Shown here in pieces: positions 41,181 to 50,472 of a DNA stretch of 64,000 bases; the stretch's first letter is position 1; the number at the start of each line of letters is the position of its first letter. Where the stretch lies: positions 4,650,001 to 4,714,000 of the forward strand of contig NZ_JACMIA010000001.1 of the NCBI RefSeq assembly GCF_014252955.1. The letters run 5' to 3'. The notes beneath the pieces were generated by a model. It was not told the DNA's origin, searched no databases, and was given only the letters and a program-made list of their open reading frames with translations. The position numbers were made by a program, and so were the translations under genes. This DNA comes from Stappia sp. 28M-7. GTDB lineage: Bacteria > Pseudomonadota > Alphaproteobacteria > Rhizobiales > Stappiaceae.

Positions 41181-41387
41181 CCTTTAAGGCACGGTCGAAC
41201 AATCTGGGGACGGGCGAAGAACAATCCGGTTTTCCCCGTTATCGGCGATCCTTCCGTCTCCGGCTCTTGCCCGCCTGTGCAGTGTTGATTGTTTTCGCGC
41301 TTCGGGCATGGTTTTGCGGGTCCGGCCTCGAAAGGGCCTGTTTGACCACACTAACCAGCACAAACGCCGCGGGCAGGGGATAACAGC

Positions 41388-42239
41388 TTGGGTAAGACTC
41401 GTAACTTCTTCCACCTGCACATGGTTTCGGACTCCACCGGTGAAACTTTGATGACGGTGGCACGCGCCGCGACGGCCCAGTACGAGGACGTGCAGGCGAT
41501 CGAGCATGTCTATCCGCTGGTGCGTTCGACGCGGCAGCTCGACCATGCGCTCGACGAGATCGAGCATGCGCCGGGCATCGTCCTCTACACGCTGGTCGAC
41601 CCGGAGCTGGCCGGCCGGCTGGAGCAGGCGGCGCGGGCTGCCGGCGTTCCTTGCGTCAACATCCTCTCGCCGGTCTTCGCGGTCTTCCAGTCCTATCTCA
41701 ATGTCCGCCTGACCGGCCGTATCGGTGGCCAGCACGCGCTCGATGCCGACTACTTCCATCGCATCGAGGCGCTCAATTTCACCATGCTGCATGACGATGG
41801 GCAGATCCCGGACAATCTCGACGAGGCGGATGTGGTGCTTCTGGGCGTCAGCCGCACCTCGAAAACGCCGACCTGCATCTACCTGGCCAATCGCGGCATC
41901 AAGGCGGCGAACATTCCCATCGTTCCGGACATCCCCCTGCCCCGCCAACTCGGCGAGCTGCGCCGGGCGATGGTGGTTGCCGTGGTCGCCTCGGTGGAGC
42001 GCATCCAGCAGGTGCGGCAGAACCGCATTCTCACGCTGAATGCGGGCGGCTTCGAGAACGAGACCTATGTCGACCGCCGGGTGATCGCCCGCGAGATCGC
42101 GGTAACACGCAAGATCTGCGCCGAGCACGGCTGGCCCCTGATCGATGTCACCCGCCGCTCCATCGAGGAAACCGCCGCGGAAATCATGAGCTTGTACCGG
42201 GCTCACAAGAGCACTCTGGCAAACGGCGGCGTGGCCTGA
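41388..42239 (+). CDS. ppsR: Pyruvate, phosphate/water dikinase regulatory protein (DUF299 kinase-phosphotransferase)
   Basis: 283 residues. Starts FFHLHMVSDSTGETLMTVARAA, the DUF299 signature, and holds the GVSRTSKTPTCIYLANRG P-loop-like nucleotide site and EIAVTRKICAEHGWPLIDVTRRSIEETAA. The family phosphorylates and dephosphorylates PPDK or PEP synthase with ADP/phosphate. The start is TTG with aggggat 5-10 bp upstream. It begins a + strand group of maf, aroE and coaE; its homologue RP001 is the gene next to the origin in Rickettsia. Confidence 0.92.
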   Translation: MGKTRNFFHLHMVSDSTGETLMTVARAATAQYEDVQAIEHVYPLVRSTRQLDHALDEIEHAPGIVLYTLVDPELAGRLEQAARAAGVPCVNILSPVFAVFQSYLNVRLTGRIGGQHALDADYFHRIEALNFTMLHDDGQIPDNLDEADVVLLGVSRTSKTPTCIYLANRGIKAANIPIVPDIPLPRQLGELRRAMVVAVVASVERIQQVRQNRILTLNAGGFENETYVDRRVIAREIAVTRKICAEHGWPLIDVTRRSIEETAAEIMSLYRAHKSTLANGGVA

Positions 42240-42279
42240 TATCGCCTGAAGCGGCCTTCAACAGCTTGCGGATGGGTTC

Positions 42280-42876
42280 ATGACCGACATCATTCTCGCC
42301 AGCGGCAGCCGGATCAGGGCCGAGCTGCTCGCCAATGCCGGCCTTGCCTTCCGGGTCGACCCGGCACAGGTGGACGAGCGCGCCGTCGAGGCGCCGCTGC
42401 TGGAGGCCGGCTTTCCTCCAGAGGACATCGCCCGGGTTCTGGCCGAGGCCAAGGCACAGGAAACGAGCGCCCGCAATCCCGGGGCGCTGGTCATCGGCGC
42501 CGACCAGGTGCTCGAGTTCGACGGCCGCCGCCTGACCAAGCCCGAGGATATGGAGGCCGCCCGCCGTCAGCTTCTCGCCATGTCCGGCAAGCGCCATCAG
42601 CTGCATTCCTCGGCCGCGATCGCCCTCAACGGCGAGACCGTGTGGTGCGGTACCGCGACCGTGCACATGAAGATGTGGCCTTTCGGCCCGGAATTCGTCG
42701 GCCGTTATCTCGCCGCCACCGGCGATGTCGTCCTGTCGAGCGTCGGCGCCTATCAGCTCGAGGGCCGCGGCGTGCAGCTCTTCGAGGCCATCGAGGGCGA
42801 CTATTTCACCGTGCTCGGTCTTCCGCTTCTGCCGCTGTTGAAGCAGCTGCGCGAGATGGGAGCAGTCGAGACATGA
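42280..42876 (+). CDS. maf: Maf family nucleotide pyrophosphatase-like protein
   Basis: 198 residues. N-terminal [19 protein letters not shown] and the later IGADQVL and [10 protein letters not shown] motifs are Maf-type, matching the family that removes pyrophosphate from nucleotides such as dTTP/UTP. Overlaps the aroE start by 4 bp (ATGA). It lies in the conserved order ppsR-maf-aroE-coaE-dnaQ. Confidence 0.92.
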   Translation: MTDIILASGSRIRAELLANAGLAFRVDPAQVDERAVEAPLLEAGFPPEDIARVLAEAKAQETSARNPGALVIGADQVLEFDGRRLTKPEDMEAARRQLLAMSGKRHQLHSSAAIALNGETVWCGTATVHMKMWPFGPEFVGRYLAATGDVVLSSVGAYQLEGRGVQLFEAIEGDYFTVLGLPLLPLLKQLREMGAVET

Positions 42877-43712
42877 CGCGGCGTGCCGCGATCACCGGCT
42901 ATCCCGTCAGCCATTCCCGCTCGCCGTTGATCCACAACCACTGGCTCGCCCTTCACGGCATCGATGGTACCTACGAGCGCATCGCCGTGGCGCCGGACGA
43001 AGCCCATTGCTTCTACGAGTCTCTTGGCGACCAGGGTCTCGTCGGCTGCAACGTGACGGTGCCCAACAAGGAGGCGGCTGCCGAGGTCTGCGCGACCCTC
43101 GACGAGGCGGCCCGCGCGATGGGCGCGGTCAACCTGTTGTGGGTGGGGGGCGACGGCCGTGTGCACGGTGCCAACACCGACGGCCTCGGCTTTCTCGGCA
43201 ATCTCGACCAGATGGCGCCCGGTTGGGACGAGGGCCTGCGCGAGGCGGTGGTCCTGGGCGCCGGAGGGGCGGCCCGTGCCATTGTCTGGGCCTTGCTATC
43301 GCGCGGTGTGAAAACCGTGACAATCGTCAATCGCACAAGGTCGAAAGCCGAAGAACTCTGCGCCCGTTTCGGGTCCGACTCGAAGGCTGCCGACTGGGGA
43401 GAACTCACCAGTCTTCTGGGGAGCGCCGGGTTGCTCGTCAACACGACCTCGCTCGGCATGCAGGGCCAGCCGCCGCTGGAGATCGACCTCTCCACGCTTC
43501 CCGTCTCCGCGCTGGTGACGGATGCGGTCTATGCGCCGCTGGAAACGCCGCTGCTTGCGGCGGCACGGGCCAGGGGCAACCCGGTGGTCGACGGGCTCGG
43601 CATGTTGCTGCACCAGGCGGTGCCTTCCTTCGAACGCTGGTTCGGTGTGCGCCCGCAGGTGACCGACGAGCTGCGCGCCCTTCTGCTCGCGGATCTGGGA
43701 GTGGCTGCGTGA
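42873..43712 (+). CDS. aroE: Shikimate 5-dehydrogenase
   Basis: 279 residues. Substrate-side motifs are [14 protein letters not shown] at the start and [12 protein letters not shown] with the catalytic lysine; the NADP loop is [15 protein letters not shown], followed by [10 protein letters not shown]. It reduces 3-dehydroshikimate in aromatic amino acid synthesis. It begins inside the maf stop and ends inside the coaE start (GTGA), so the three are translationally coupled. Confidence 0.95.
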   Translation: MTRRAAITGYPVSHSRSPLIHNHWLALHGIDGTYERIAVAPDEAHCFYESLGDQGLVGCNVTVPNKEAAAEVCATLDEAARAMGAVNLLWVGGDGRVHGANTDGLGFLGNLDQMAPGWDEGLREAVVLGAGGAARAIVWALLSRGVKTVTIVNRTRSKAEELCARFGSDSKAADWGELTSLLGSAGLLVNTTSLGMQGQPPLEIDLSTLPVSALVTDAVYAPLETPLLAAARARGNPVVDGLGMLLHQAVPSFERWFGVRPQVTDELRALLLADLGVAA

Positions 43713-44296
43713 TCGTCCTCGGCCTCACCGGCTCCATCGGCATGGGCAAGAGCACGACGGCGCGCATGTTCGCCGAGGCCGGTGCCGCGGTCTACGACGC
43801 GGATGCGGCCGTACATCGGCTCTATTCCGGCAAGGCGGCGCCGCTGATCGAGGCCGGGTTTCCCGGCACCGTCGTGGACGGCACCGTCGACCGTGTCCGG
43901 CTCGGCGAACGGGTGATCGGCAAGCCGGACGAGATGAAGCGGCTGGAGGCGATCGTGCACCCGCTGGTGCGCGAGGCGGAAAACGCCTTTCTTCAGGATG
44001 CCGCGCGCCGGGGCTGCCGTGTCGCCGTACTCGACATTCCGCTGCTGTTCGAGACGGGCGGCGAGCGCCGCGTGCGGGCCGCCGTCGTCGTCACCGCCTC
44101 GGCCGAGGTCCAGCGCGAGCGGGTGCTCGCCCGCCCCGGCATGAGCGAGGCGCGCCTCGAAGGCATCCTCGCCAAGCAGATGCCGGACGCGGAAAAGCGT
44201 CGCCGGGCTCATTTCCTCATCGATACGGGTAAGGGGCTGGAGCCCGCGCGCCGCGCGGTCGGCGCGGTCCTGCGGGCCGTCGCCGCCCTTGCCTGA
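43709..44296 (+). CDS. coaE: Dephospho-CoA kinase
   Basis: 195 residues starting at a GTG that overlaps the aroE stop. The P-loop is [17 protein letters not shown], with [11 protein letters not shown] and [15 protein letters not shown] as the family motifs. It carries out the last step of coenzyme A synthesis. The next gene starts about 175 bp later, with a possible promoter of its own. Confidence 0.94.
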   Translation: MIVLGLTGSIGMGKSTTARMFAEAGAAVYDADAAVHRLYSGKAAPLIEAGFPGTVVDGTVDRVRLGERVIGKPDEMKRLEAIVHPLVREAENAFLQDAARRGCRVAVLDIPLLFETGGERRVRAAVVVTASAEVQRERVLARPGMSEARLEGILAKQMPDAEKRRRAHFLIDTGKGLEPARRAVGAVLRAVAALA

Positions 44297-44471
44297 GGAA
44301 AAGCGCGCGCACAAACCGCGCAAAAGCGGTTGATCAACCAGGTACCAGCTGGGGAAAACCGGTGGGTGACGGCATGTCGCCATGCGCCTTGCTGTCGCGG
44401 CCGGGCCTGATCTGAGACACTGATATCGGCCGCCTTGTGGGCCGGCCGGCACGAAAACGGGGACCTCGACC

Positions 44472-45176
44472 TTGCGGGAAATCGCCTTCGATACGGAAAC
44501 TACCGGCCTTGATCCCAGGAACGGCGACCGCCTTGTGGAAATCGGCGGCGTCGAGCTGATCAACCACGTGCCGACGGGCCGCACCTATCACGTCTACATC
44601 AATCCCGAGCGCGACGTGCCGCTGGAGGCGTTCAACGTGCACGGGCTGTCGACGGAGTTTCTGGCCGACAAGCCGAAATTCGCCGAAGTCGCGCAGGAGT
44701 TCCTGGATTTCGTCGGCGACGCGGTGCTGGTGATCCACAACGCCTCGTTCGACATGGGCTTCATCAACATGGAGCTGTCGCGCGTCGGCATGGGGCCGAT
44801 CCCGCCCGCGCAGGTGCTCGACACACTGGCGATTGCCCGGCGCAAGCATCCCGGCTCGCCGGCCTCGCTGGATGCGCTGTGCTCGCGCTACGGCATCGAC
44901 AATTCGCGCCGGACCAAGCACGGCGCGTTGCTCGACTCCGAGATCCTGGCAGAGGTCTATATCGAGCTGATCGGCGGCAAGCAGGCGGGCCTTGCCTTCA
45001 GCGCCGAGGAGGAAACGCGCACGGACACCATCGTCCATGAGCGCACGCGCGCCCAGCCGCGCCCCGTGCCGCTCGCGCCGCGCCTCACGGCGGCCGAGAT
45101 CGAGGCCCATGCCGGCTTCATCTCGGGCATGGGCGACAAGGCCCTGTGGAAACGTTACGAGCCCGGCGAGGCCTGA
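44472..45176 (+). CDS. dnaQ: DNA polymerase III epsilon subunit (proofreading exonuclease)
   Basis: 234 residues starting at TTG with ggggacc 5-10 bp upstream. DEDDh exonuclease motifs: REIAFDTETTGLDP (Exo I), VLVIHNASFDMGFIN (Exo II) and KHGALLDSEILAEVY (Exo III). The C-terminal helix that binds the alpha subunit is present. It adds proofreading to the replicative polymerase. In related genomes secB usually comes next on the opposite strand; here a 2-hydroxyacid dehydrogenase gene comes instead. Confidence 0.95.
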   Translation: MREIAFDTETTGLDPRNGDRLVEIGGVELINHVPTGRTYHVYINPERDVPLEAFNVHGLSTEFLADKPKFAEVAQEFLDFVGDAVLVIHNASFDMGFINMELSRVGMGPIPPAQVLDTLAIARRKHPGSPASLDALCSRYGIDNSRRTKHGALLDSEILAEVYIELIGGKQAGLAFSAEEETRTDTIVHERTRAQPRPVPLAPRLTAAEIEAHAGFISGMGDKALWKRYEPGEA

Positions 45177-45200
45177 AGACGGCGCATCAAAAGGACGGGC

Positions 45201-45222
45201 AGGGACGGGTTCCCCCGTCCCT
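45201..45222. terminator. Hairpin between convergent dnaQ and dehydrogenase genes
   Basis: AGGGACGGG-TTCC-CCCGTCCCT, 9-bp stem and 4-nt loop, midway between the two stops. It has no T run, so it is only a possible terminator. Confidence 0.55.
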
Positions 45223-45227
45223 CATCC

Positions 45228-46214
45228 TCACAGCATGGACGGCAGGACGCGATCCGGCGGACGGTGGCCGTCCATGAAGGTCTTGATGTTGATGATGACC
45301 TTCTCGCCCATGTCGACGCGGCCCTCGACCGTCGCCGATCCCATATGCGGCAGCAGCACCACCTTGTTGGAGGCGACCAGCTTCGGGTTAACCGCGGGCT
45401 CGTGCTCGAACACGTCGAGACCGGCACCGGCGAGCTGGCCGGCATCGAGTTGACGGATGAGGGCGGCCTCGTCGATCACCTCGCCGCGCGCGGTGTTGAC
45501 GATATAGGCTTCCGGCTTCATCAGCTTCAGCCTGCGGGCCGACAGCAGGTGATAGGTCGCCGGGGTATGCGGGCAGTGGATGGACACGACGTCCATGCGC
45601 GCCAGCATCTGGTCGAGGCTTTCCCAGTAGGTCGCCTCGAGCGACTCCTCCACCGCTTCGGAGACCCTCCGGCGGTTGTGGTAGTGGATCGACATGCCGA
45701 AGGCCTTGGCGCGCCGGGCCACGGCCTGGCCGATGCGGCCCATGCCGATGATGCCGAGTCGCTTGCCCCAGATCCGCCGGCCGAGCATCCAGGTCGGCGA
45801 CCAGCCGCTCCACTCGCCATGCTCCAGCACCTTGATGCCTTCGGCGATGCGGCGCGGCACGCCGAGCATCAGCGCCATGGTCATGTCGGCCGTGTCCTCG
45901 GTCAGGACGCCCGGCGTGTTGGTGACCGTGATGCCGCGATTGTTGGCGGTGATGACGTCGATATTGTCGACGCCATTGCCGAAATTGGCGATCAGCTTGA
46001 GATTGGGGCCGGCCTGGGACAGGACGGCGGAGTCGATGCGGTCGGTGACCGTCGGCACCACCACGTCGGCGGTCTTCACCGCCTCGACCAGCTCGGCCTG
46101 GCTCAGCGGCCTGTCGGCTTCGTTGAGGCGCGTCTCGAACAGCTCGCGCATCCGCGTCTCGACGACGTCGGGCAGTTTGCGTGTCACGACGACCAGTGGC
46201 TTCTTCCTGGGCAT
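45228..46214 (-). CDS. D-isomer-specific 2-hydroxyacid dehydrogenase
   Basis: 328 residues. The NAD motif GIIGMGRIGQAVARRAKAFG, the substrate arginine region with NTARGEVIDEAALIRQL and LDVFEHEP, and the catalytic His in LPHMGSATVEGR define the group that includes glyoxylate/hydroxypyruvate reductases. The specific acid is not deducible; glyoxylate reductase-like activity is plausible. It is divergent from the SH3-domain gene across about 260 bp with nothing notable in them. Confidence 0.9.
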   Translation of the reverse strand: MPRKKPLVVVTRKLPDVVETRMRELFETRLNEADRPLSQAELVEAVKTADVVVPTVTDRIDSAVLSQAGPNLKLIANFGNGVDNIDVITANNRGITVTNTPGVLTEDTADMTMALMLGVPRRIAEGIKVLEHGEWSGWSPTWMLGRRIWGKRLGIIGMGRIGQAVARRAKAFGMSIHYHNRRRVSEAVEESLEATYWESLDQMLARMDVVSIHCPHTPATYHLLSARRLKLMKPEAYIVNTARGEVIDEAALIRQLDAGQLAGAGLDVFEHEPAVNPKLVASNKVVLLPHMGSATVEGRVDMGEKVIINIKTFMDGHRPPDRVLPSML

Positions 46215-46476
46215 GCTCCTCGCCTTTTCGCGCTCTGTTGAGGGCTCCTTAACCCTACCTGTCCGAAATTGCGTCGTCGTCGCCGCAGCGGCCGGGCCGA
46301 CGCTTCAGTTCTCATTACCAGATGGTCCGGTCAAAACAAGGGACCGGAGTGCGCGATGGCGCCGGATGGCGGGCTCAATGCGGCCCTGCCTTGAAAATGT
46401 GCGATTCTCGGTCTTTCGCTGAACCCGCCGCGCGGGCAGCGGCGATACGGATGTCGAGGGAAAGGACAGGAACCCC

Positions 46477-47106
46477 ATGCGAGGACTGGCAAGGCGGTGC
46501 AGCGATCACGACAGGCAGCTGGCGGACGACGCCGGCCGGTCGCACGCGCGCCCTGCGCCGCCCCGCATCCGCAGACCTCTCGCCCGCGTCCTTGCCGCAG
46601 CAAGCCTCTGCCTGCTCCTGCTGCTGCAGGTGCTCGCCGGACCCGGTGCAGCCCTTGCCCAGAGCACCACAAAGGGCCCGAGCGGCTTCCCCGTGCCCCG
46701 TTTCGTCAGCCTCAAGTCCGAGCGCGTCAATGTCCGCGTCGGCCCCACGCTGGAGCACCGCATCGGCTGGACTTATGTCCGCGCCGGCCTGCCGGTCGAG
46801 ATCGTCCAGGAATTCGAGAACTGGCGCCGTATCCGCGACTGGCAGGGCGAGGAGGGCTGGGTGTTCCATTCGCTGCTCAGCGGCCGCCGCACGGCGCTGG
46901 TGACCCCCTGGGAACAGTCCGGCACCACGCCGCTGCGTGCCGAGCCGCGCTCCGATGCCCGCCTCGTCGCCGAGCTGGGGCCGAACGTTTTGGCCAATGT
47001 CGGCAGCTGCCGTGAGGGCTGGTGCCGGATCAGCGGCGAGAAGTTCGCCGGCTGGATCGACCAGACGCGCCTGTTCGGCGTCTATCCGGACGAAACGTTC
47101 GAATAA
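46477..47106 (+). CDS. Exported SH3-domain protein
   Basis: 209 residues. A long N-terminal region leads to a signal sequence (LAAASLCLLLLLQVLAGPGAALAQ). Two bacterial SH3-like repeats follow: VPRFVSLKSERVNVRVGPTLEHRIGWTY (~75-130) and SGTTPLRAEPRSDARLVAELGPN (~145-200). Such domains bind peptidoglycan or proteins in the periplasm; the role here is unknown. This family is often mis-named aspartyl-tRNA synthetase-like in databases. Confidence 0.82.
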   Translation: MRGLARRCSDHDRQLADDAGRSHARPAPPRIRRPLARVLAAASLCLLLLLQVLAGPGAALAQSTTKGPSGFPVPRFVSLKSERVNVRVGPTLEHRIGWTYVRAGLPVEIVQEFENWRRIRDWQGEEGWVFHSLLSGRRTALVTPWEQSGTTPLRAEPRSDARLVAELGPNVLANVGSCREGWCRISGEKFAGWIDQTRLFGVYPDETFE

Positions 47107-47139
47107 GCTGACTTTCTGCAAGATACTGAAATACAAAGA

Positions 47140-47175
47140 AAAACGGCGACCACGCTTTTGCGAGGCCGCCGTTTT
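47140..47175. terminator. Terminator between convergent SH3-domain gene and fabI
   Basis: AAAACGGCG (47140-47148) pairs with CGCCGTTTT (47167-47175); an inner CGC-tttt-GCG also pairs. The A and T tails allow termination in both directions. Confidence 0.85.
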
Positions 47176-47205
47176 CGTTTCCTTGTTCCGACGCGAAAGC
47201 CGGTT

Positions 47206-48042
47206 TCAGACTTCCTCGATCTGGCGTGCGGCCTGGGCTTCGGCTTCCTGCGTCTTCAGCGCGTCGAGCCGGGGCATCGACACGGTGTTGTAGCCGCTGT
47301 CGACGAAATGCACCTCGCCGGTGACACCGGACGACAGGTCCGACAGCAGGTAGAGCGCGGAGCCGCCGACCTCGTCGATGGTCACGGTGCGGCCGAGCGG
47401 CGAGTGCTGCTTCTGATAGTTGAACATCACCCGCGCGTCGGAGACGCCGGACCCGGCCAGCGTGCGCACCGGGCCGGCGGAGATCGCGTTCACGCGAACG
47501 TTCTGCAGGCCGTAATCCATGGCGAGATAGCGCACGGAGGACTCAAGCGCCGCCTTGGCCACGCCCATGACGTTGTAGTTCGGCATCACCTTGGTCGAGC
47601 CGCCATAGGTCAGCGTCACGATCGAGCCGCCGTTCGGCATCAGCTCGGCCGCCCGCTTGGCGATCTCCGTGAAGGAGAAGCACGAGATCAGCATCGTGCG
47701 GGTGAAGTTCTCCCGCGTCGTGTCGGCATAGCGACCGCGCAGCTCCGACTTGTCGGAAAAGGCGATGGCATGGACGAGAAAGTCGATGCTGCCCCACTCG
47801 GCCTTCAGCGTCTCGAACACCTGGTCGACGGTCGCGATGTCCTCGACGTCGCAGGGGATCAGCAGATTGGCCCCGACGCTGTCGGCCAGCGGCCGCACGC
47901 GGCGGCCGAAAGCCTCGCCCTGATATGTGAAGGCGAGCTCCGCCCCCTGTGCCGCGAGCGCTTTGGCGATCCCCCACGCGATGGAGTGATCGTTCGCGAC
48001 GCCCATGACCAGACCGCGCTTGCCCTTCATAAGCCCGCTCAT
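47206..48042 (-). CDS. fabI: Enoyl-ACP reductase (NADH) FabI
   Basis: 278 residues. GLVMGVANDHSIAWGIAKALAAQGAEL is the nucleotide site, SIDFLVHAIAFSDKSEL the N-terminal core, and YNVMGVAKAALESSVRYLA carries the catalytic Tyr-x6-Lys. It does the last reduction in each fatty acid elongation round and is the target of triclosan-like inhibitors. The ATG is preceded by aaggag. It is third in the fabA-fabB-fabI row. Confidence 0.95.
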   Translation of the reverse strand: MSGLMKGKRGLVMGVANDHSIAWGIAKALAAQGAELAFTYQGEAFGRRVRPLADSVGANLLIPCDVEDIATVDQVFETLKAEWGSIDFLVHAIAFSDKSELRGRYADTTRENFTRTMLISCFSFTEIAKRAAELMPNGGSIVTLTYGGSTKVMPNYNVMGVAKAALESSVRYLAMDYGLQNVRVNAISAGPVRTLAGSGVSDARVMFNYQKQHSPLGRTVTIDEVGGSALYLLSDLSSGVTGEVHFVDSGYNTVSMPRLDALKTQEAEAQAARQIEEV

Positions 48043-48128
48043 TCCCAACTCCTTCAGAGAAGCGGACGGGGCCTTGCCCCGCTCCGCCCGGTCCAGCCGT
48101 TGCCGGCCGGATGTGATTTGCGTGAAGA

Positions 48129-49346
48129 TCAGCCGTTGTAGCGGCGGAAGACGAGCGTGGCGTTGGTGCCGCCGAAGCCGAAGCCGTTGGACATGATGGT
48201 GTTCAGGCCCGCATTGTCGATGCGCTCACGCACGATCGGCACGTCGGCGAAGATCGGGTCGAGCTCCTCGATATGGGCCGACGGCGCGATGAAGTCGTTC
48301 TGCATCATCAGCAGCGAGTAGATCGCCTCATGCACGCCGGCCGCGCCCAGCGAGTGGCCGGAGATCGCCTTGGTGGCCGAGATCCGCGGCAGGTCCTTGC
48401 CGAACACGCTGCGCATCGCCTCCACCTCGCGCTCGTCGCCCACCGGCGTCGAGGTCGCATGCGGATTGATGTAGTCGATCGGCTCGCCGACATTGGCCAT
48501 GGCCAGCTTCATGCAACGGGCAGCGCCCTCGCCCGAGGGGGCGACCATGTCGTAGCCGTCGGAGGTCGCGCCATAGCCGACGATCTCGGCATAGATGGTC
48601 GCGCCGCGCGCCTTGGCATGCTCCAGCTCCTCGAGCACCAGCACGCCGCCGCCGCCGGCGATCACGAACCCGTCGCGGTTCTTGTCGAACGGGCGGGACG
48701 CGTTGTAGGCGCTGTCGTTGTACTTGCTCGACATGGCGCCCATGGCGTCGAACAGGTTCGACATGGTCCAGTCGAGATCCTCGCCGCCGCCGGCGAAGAC
48801 GATGTCCTGCTTGCCCCACTGGATCAGCTCGGCGGCATTGCCGATGCAGATGTTGGTGGTCGCGCAGGCCGCGGAGATCGAATAGTTGACGCCGTGGATC
48901 TTGAACGGGGTCGCCAGCGTCGCCGAGGTGGTCGAGCTCATCGCCTTGGGAACGGCGGTCGGTCCGATGCGGCGCGGGCCCTTGTCGCGGGTGATGTCGG
49001 CCGCTTCGACGATGGTGCGCGTCGACGGGCCGCCGGAGCCCATGATGATGCCGGTGCGCTCATTGCTGATGTCGCTCTCTTCGAGACCGGCATCGGCGAT
49101 CGCCTGCTGCATCGACATGTAGGTCCAGGCCGCGCCCGGTCCCATGAAGCGGGTCGTACGGCGGTCGAGCACCTCGAACGGGTCGACGGTCGGGGCGCCA
49201 TGGACCTGGCAGCGGAAGCCGAGCCGCGCATAGTCCTCGGCCGGAACGATGCCGGACTTGCCTTCGCGCAGGCTCGCCGTCACTTCCTGGGTGGTGCCGC
49301 CCAGCGACGACACGATTCCCATTCCGGTTATCACCACCCGCCTCAT
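48129..49346 (-). CDS. fabB: Beta-ketoacyl-ACP synthase I FabB
   Basis: 405 residues. The nucleophilic cysteine is in [14 protein letters not shown], and the two catalytic histidines are in [11 protein letters not shown] and [16 protein letters not shown], the FabB/FabF triad. [10 protein letters not shown] at the start and [13 protein letters not shown] at the end are typical. Together with FabA it makes unsaturated fatty acids. About 86 bp separates it from fabI and 190 bp from fabA. Confidence 0.95.
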   Translation of the reverse strand: MRRVVITGMGIVSSLGGTTQEVTASLREGKSGIVPAEDYARLGFRCQVHGAPTVDPFEVLDRRTTRFMGPGAAWTYMSMQQAIADAGLEESDISNERTGIIMGSGGPSTRTIVEAADITRDKGPRRIGPTAVPKAMSSTTSATLATPFKIHGVNYSISAACATTNICIGNAAELIQWGKQDIVFAGGGEDLDWTMSNLFDAMGAMSSKYNDSAYNASRPFDKNRDGFVIAGGGGVLVLEELEHAKARGATIYAEIVGYGATSDGYDMVAPSGEGAARCMKLAMANVGEPIDYINPHATSTPVGDEREVEAMRSVFGKDLPRISATKAISGHSLGAAGVHEAIYSLLMMQNDFIAPSAHIEELDPIFADVPIVRERIDNAGLNTIMSNGFGFGGTNATLVFRRYNG

Positions 49347-49535
49347 CGCGGTCTCCCATGCTGTCTTTCGGATCCGGTCGCAGAAGCCGGTCCGGTATCA
49401 TTCGAAATGTCGACCCTCGGCGCGGTCTCGCCATGCAGCAGTGCTGTCCGGGGGGCGCCTGGCCGTTTGCGCGGCCGGGCATGCCTTCACCAGATAGGCG
49501 CTGCCGCGCCGGCGATCAATCGTCCGCGTCGGGTC

Positions 49536-50039
49536 TCACTCGGCCTTGAACAGGCCGACCTTCAGGTCCTTGGCCTGATAGATCGTCTCGCCGTCCGCCT
49601 TCAGCCAGCCGTCGGCGATGCCGAGCACGAGGCGGCCGCGCCGCACGCGCTTCAGGTCGACGCCGTACTCGACCAGCTTGGTTTCCGGAGTGACCATCTT
49701 GGAGAACTTGATCTCGCCGGTGGAAATCGCGCGTCCGCGGCCCGGCTCGCCGAGCCAGCCGAGGAAGAAGCCGGTCATCTGCCACAGCGCATCGAGCCCG
49801 AGGCAGCCCGGCATGACCGGGTCGCCATGGAAATGGCAGGGGAAGAACCAGAGGTCGTCGCGGATGTCGAGCTCGGCGCGGACCTGGCCCTGGCCGTGTT
49901 CGCCGCCATCCTCGGAGATCGAGGTGATGCGGTTGAACATCAGCATGGGCGGAAGCGGCAGCTGCGCATTTCCGGGGCCAAACAGCTCGCCGCGTCCGCA
50001 GGCAAGCAATTCATCGTAGGAGTAGCTCGATTGCCGCAC
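49536..50039 (-). CDS. fabA: 3-hydroxydecanoyl-ACP dehydratase/isomerase FabA
   Basis: 167 residues from a GTG at 50039, which gives the typical start ([33 protein letters not shown]). An ATG 57 bp upstream adds residues with no counterpart in relatives. Active-site features are [32 protein letters not shown] with the catalytic His, and the central helix. It introduces the double bond at the C10 stage of unsaturated fatty acid synthesis. Divergent from irr. Confidence 0.93.
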   Translation of the reverse strand: MRQSSYSYDELLACGRGELFGPGNAQLPLPPMLMFNRITSISEDGGEHGQGQVRAELDIRDDLWFFPCHFHGDPVMPGCLGLDALWQMTGFFLGWLGEPGRGRAISTGEIKFSKMVTPETKLVEYGVDLKRVRRGRLVLGIADGWLKADGETIYQAKDLKVGLFKAE

Positions 50040-50472
50040 GTTCTTCCCATTCCCGCAGGTTGATCGGTTGTCCCGTATGCGCAAGGTGGCCGCCATTGGC
50101 CGTCCTCGGACCGGGATCTGGTTCTGCCGCGCTTACTAACATAGCACCTTGCGCTCCGGAAACCCGTGAAGTGGCTTCCGGAATGAGCTTTTTCGCACTC
50201 CTTTAGGTCGACTTGCCACATTTTCTGCCCTAAGCGACCGTTCGGGCCGTCATTTTGACCCTTTTTCTGGCCACCTTGGCTGCGGCGGACAGGGCGAAGC
50301 TTGCAAATCGGGCGCGATCCGTGGCAGAAAACTGCCATGGAACTTGCGTGCCGGTGGGGGCAGTCCCCACATGAATGGCAGGCAAGGTCCCCGGCAGGGA
50401 CGCCGATGACGACCGAAAACCGGTTCCCCGGCGAGCCGGGATGCAACGAGAACGGAAAGCGAGCGGGAAGAC
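50040..50472. other. Divergent regulatory region between fabA and irr
   Basis: 433 bp, moderately AT-rich around 50130-50260 (for example TTTTTCGCACTCCTTTAGG). A hairpin is present: TCCGGAA (50155-50161) pairs with TTCCGGA (50176-50182), 14-nt loop. I looked for the Irr-type iron control element and found no clear copy. Both the fabA and the irr promoters are expected here. Confidence 0.5.

Larger units (their letters stand above)
40960..41387. other. Candidate chromosomal origin of replication (oriC), hemE-ppsR gap
   Basis: 428 bp between divergent hemE and ppsR. In Caulobacter and Rickettsia the origin lies in this same gap. Seen here: an exact CtrA-type TTAA-N7-TTAA site (41166-41180); three DnaA-box-like sequences, each with seven of nine bases of TTATCCACA, at 41042-41050 (TTGTCGACA), 41119-41127 (minus strand TTATCACCA) and 41375-41383 (minus strand TTATCCCCT); GANTC sites at 40983 and 40998; and an AT-richer core around 41160-41190. 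No perfect DnaA box was found. The flanking genes point away from it on both sides. Confidence 0.7.

Noticed and set aside
41030-41390. Perfect DnaA boxes
   Set aside because: Only seven-of-nine matches were found, so the boxes are noted as degenerate.
50040-50472. Iron control element for Irr
   Set aside because: No TTTAGAA-type repeat found on reading; only a different inverted repeat exists.
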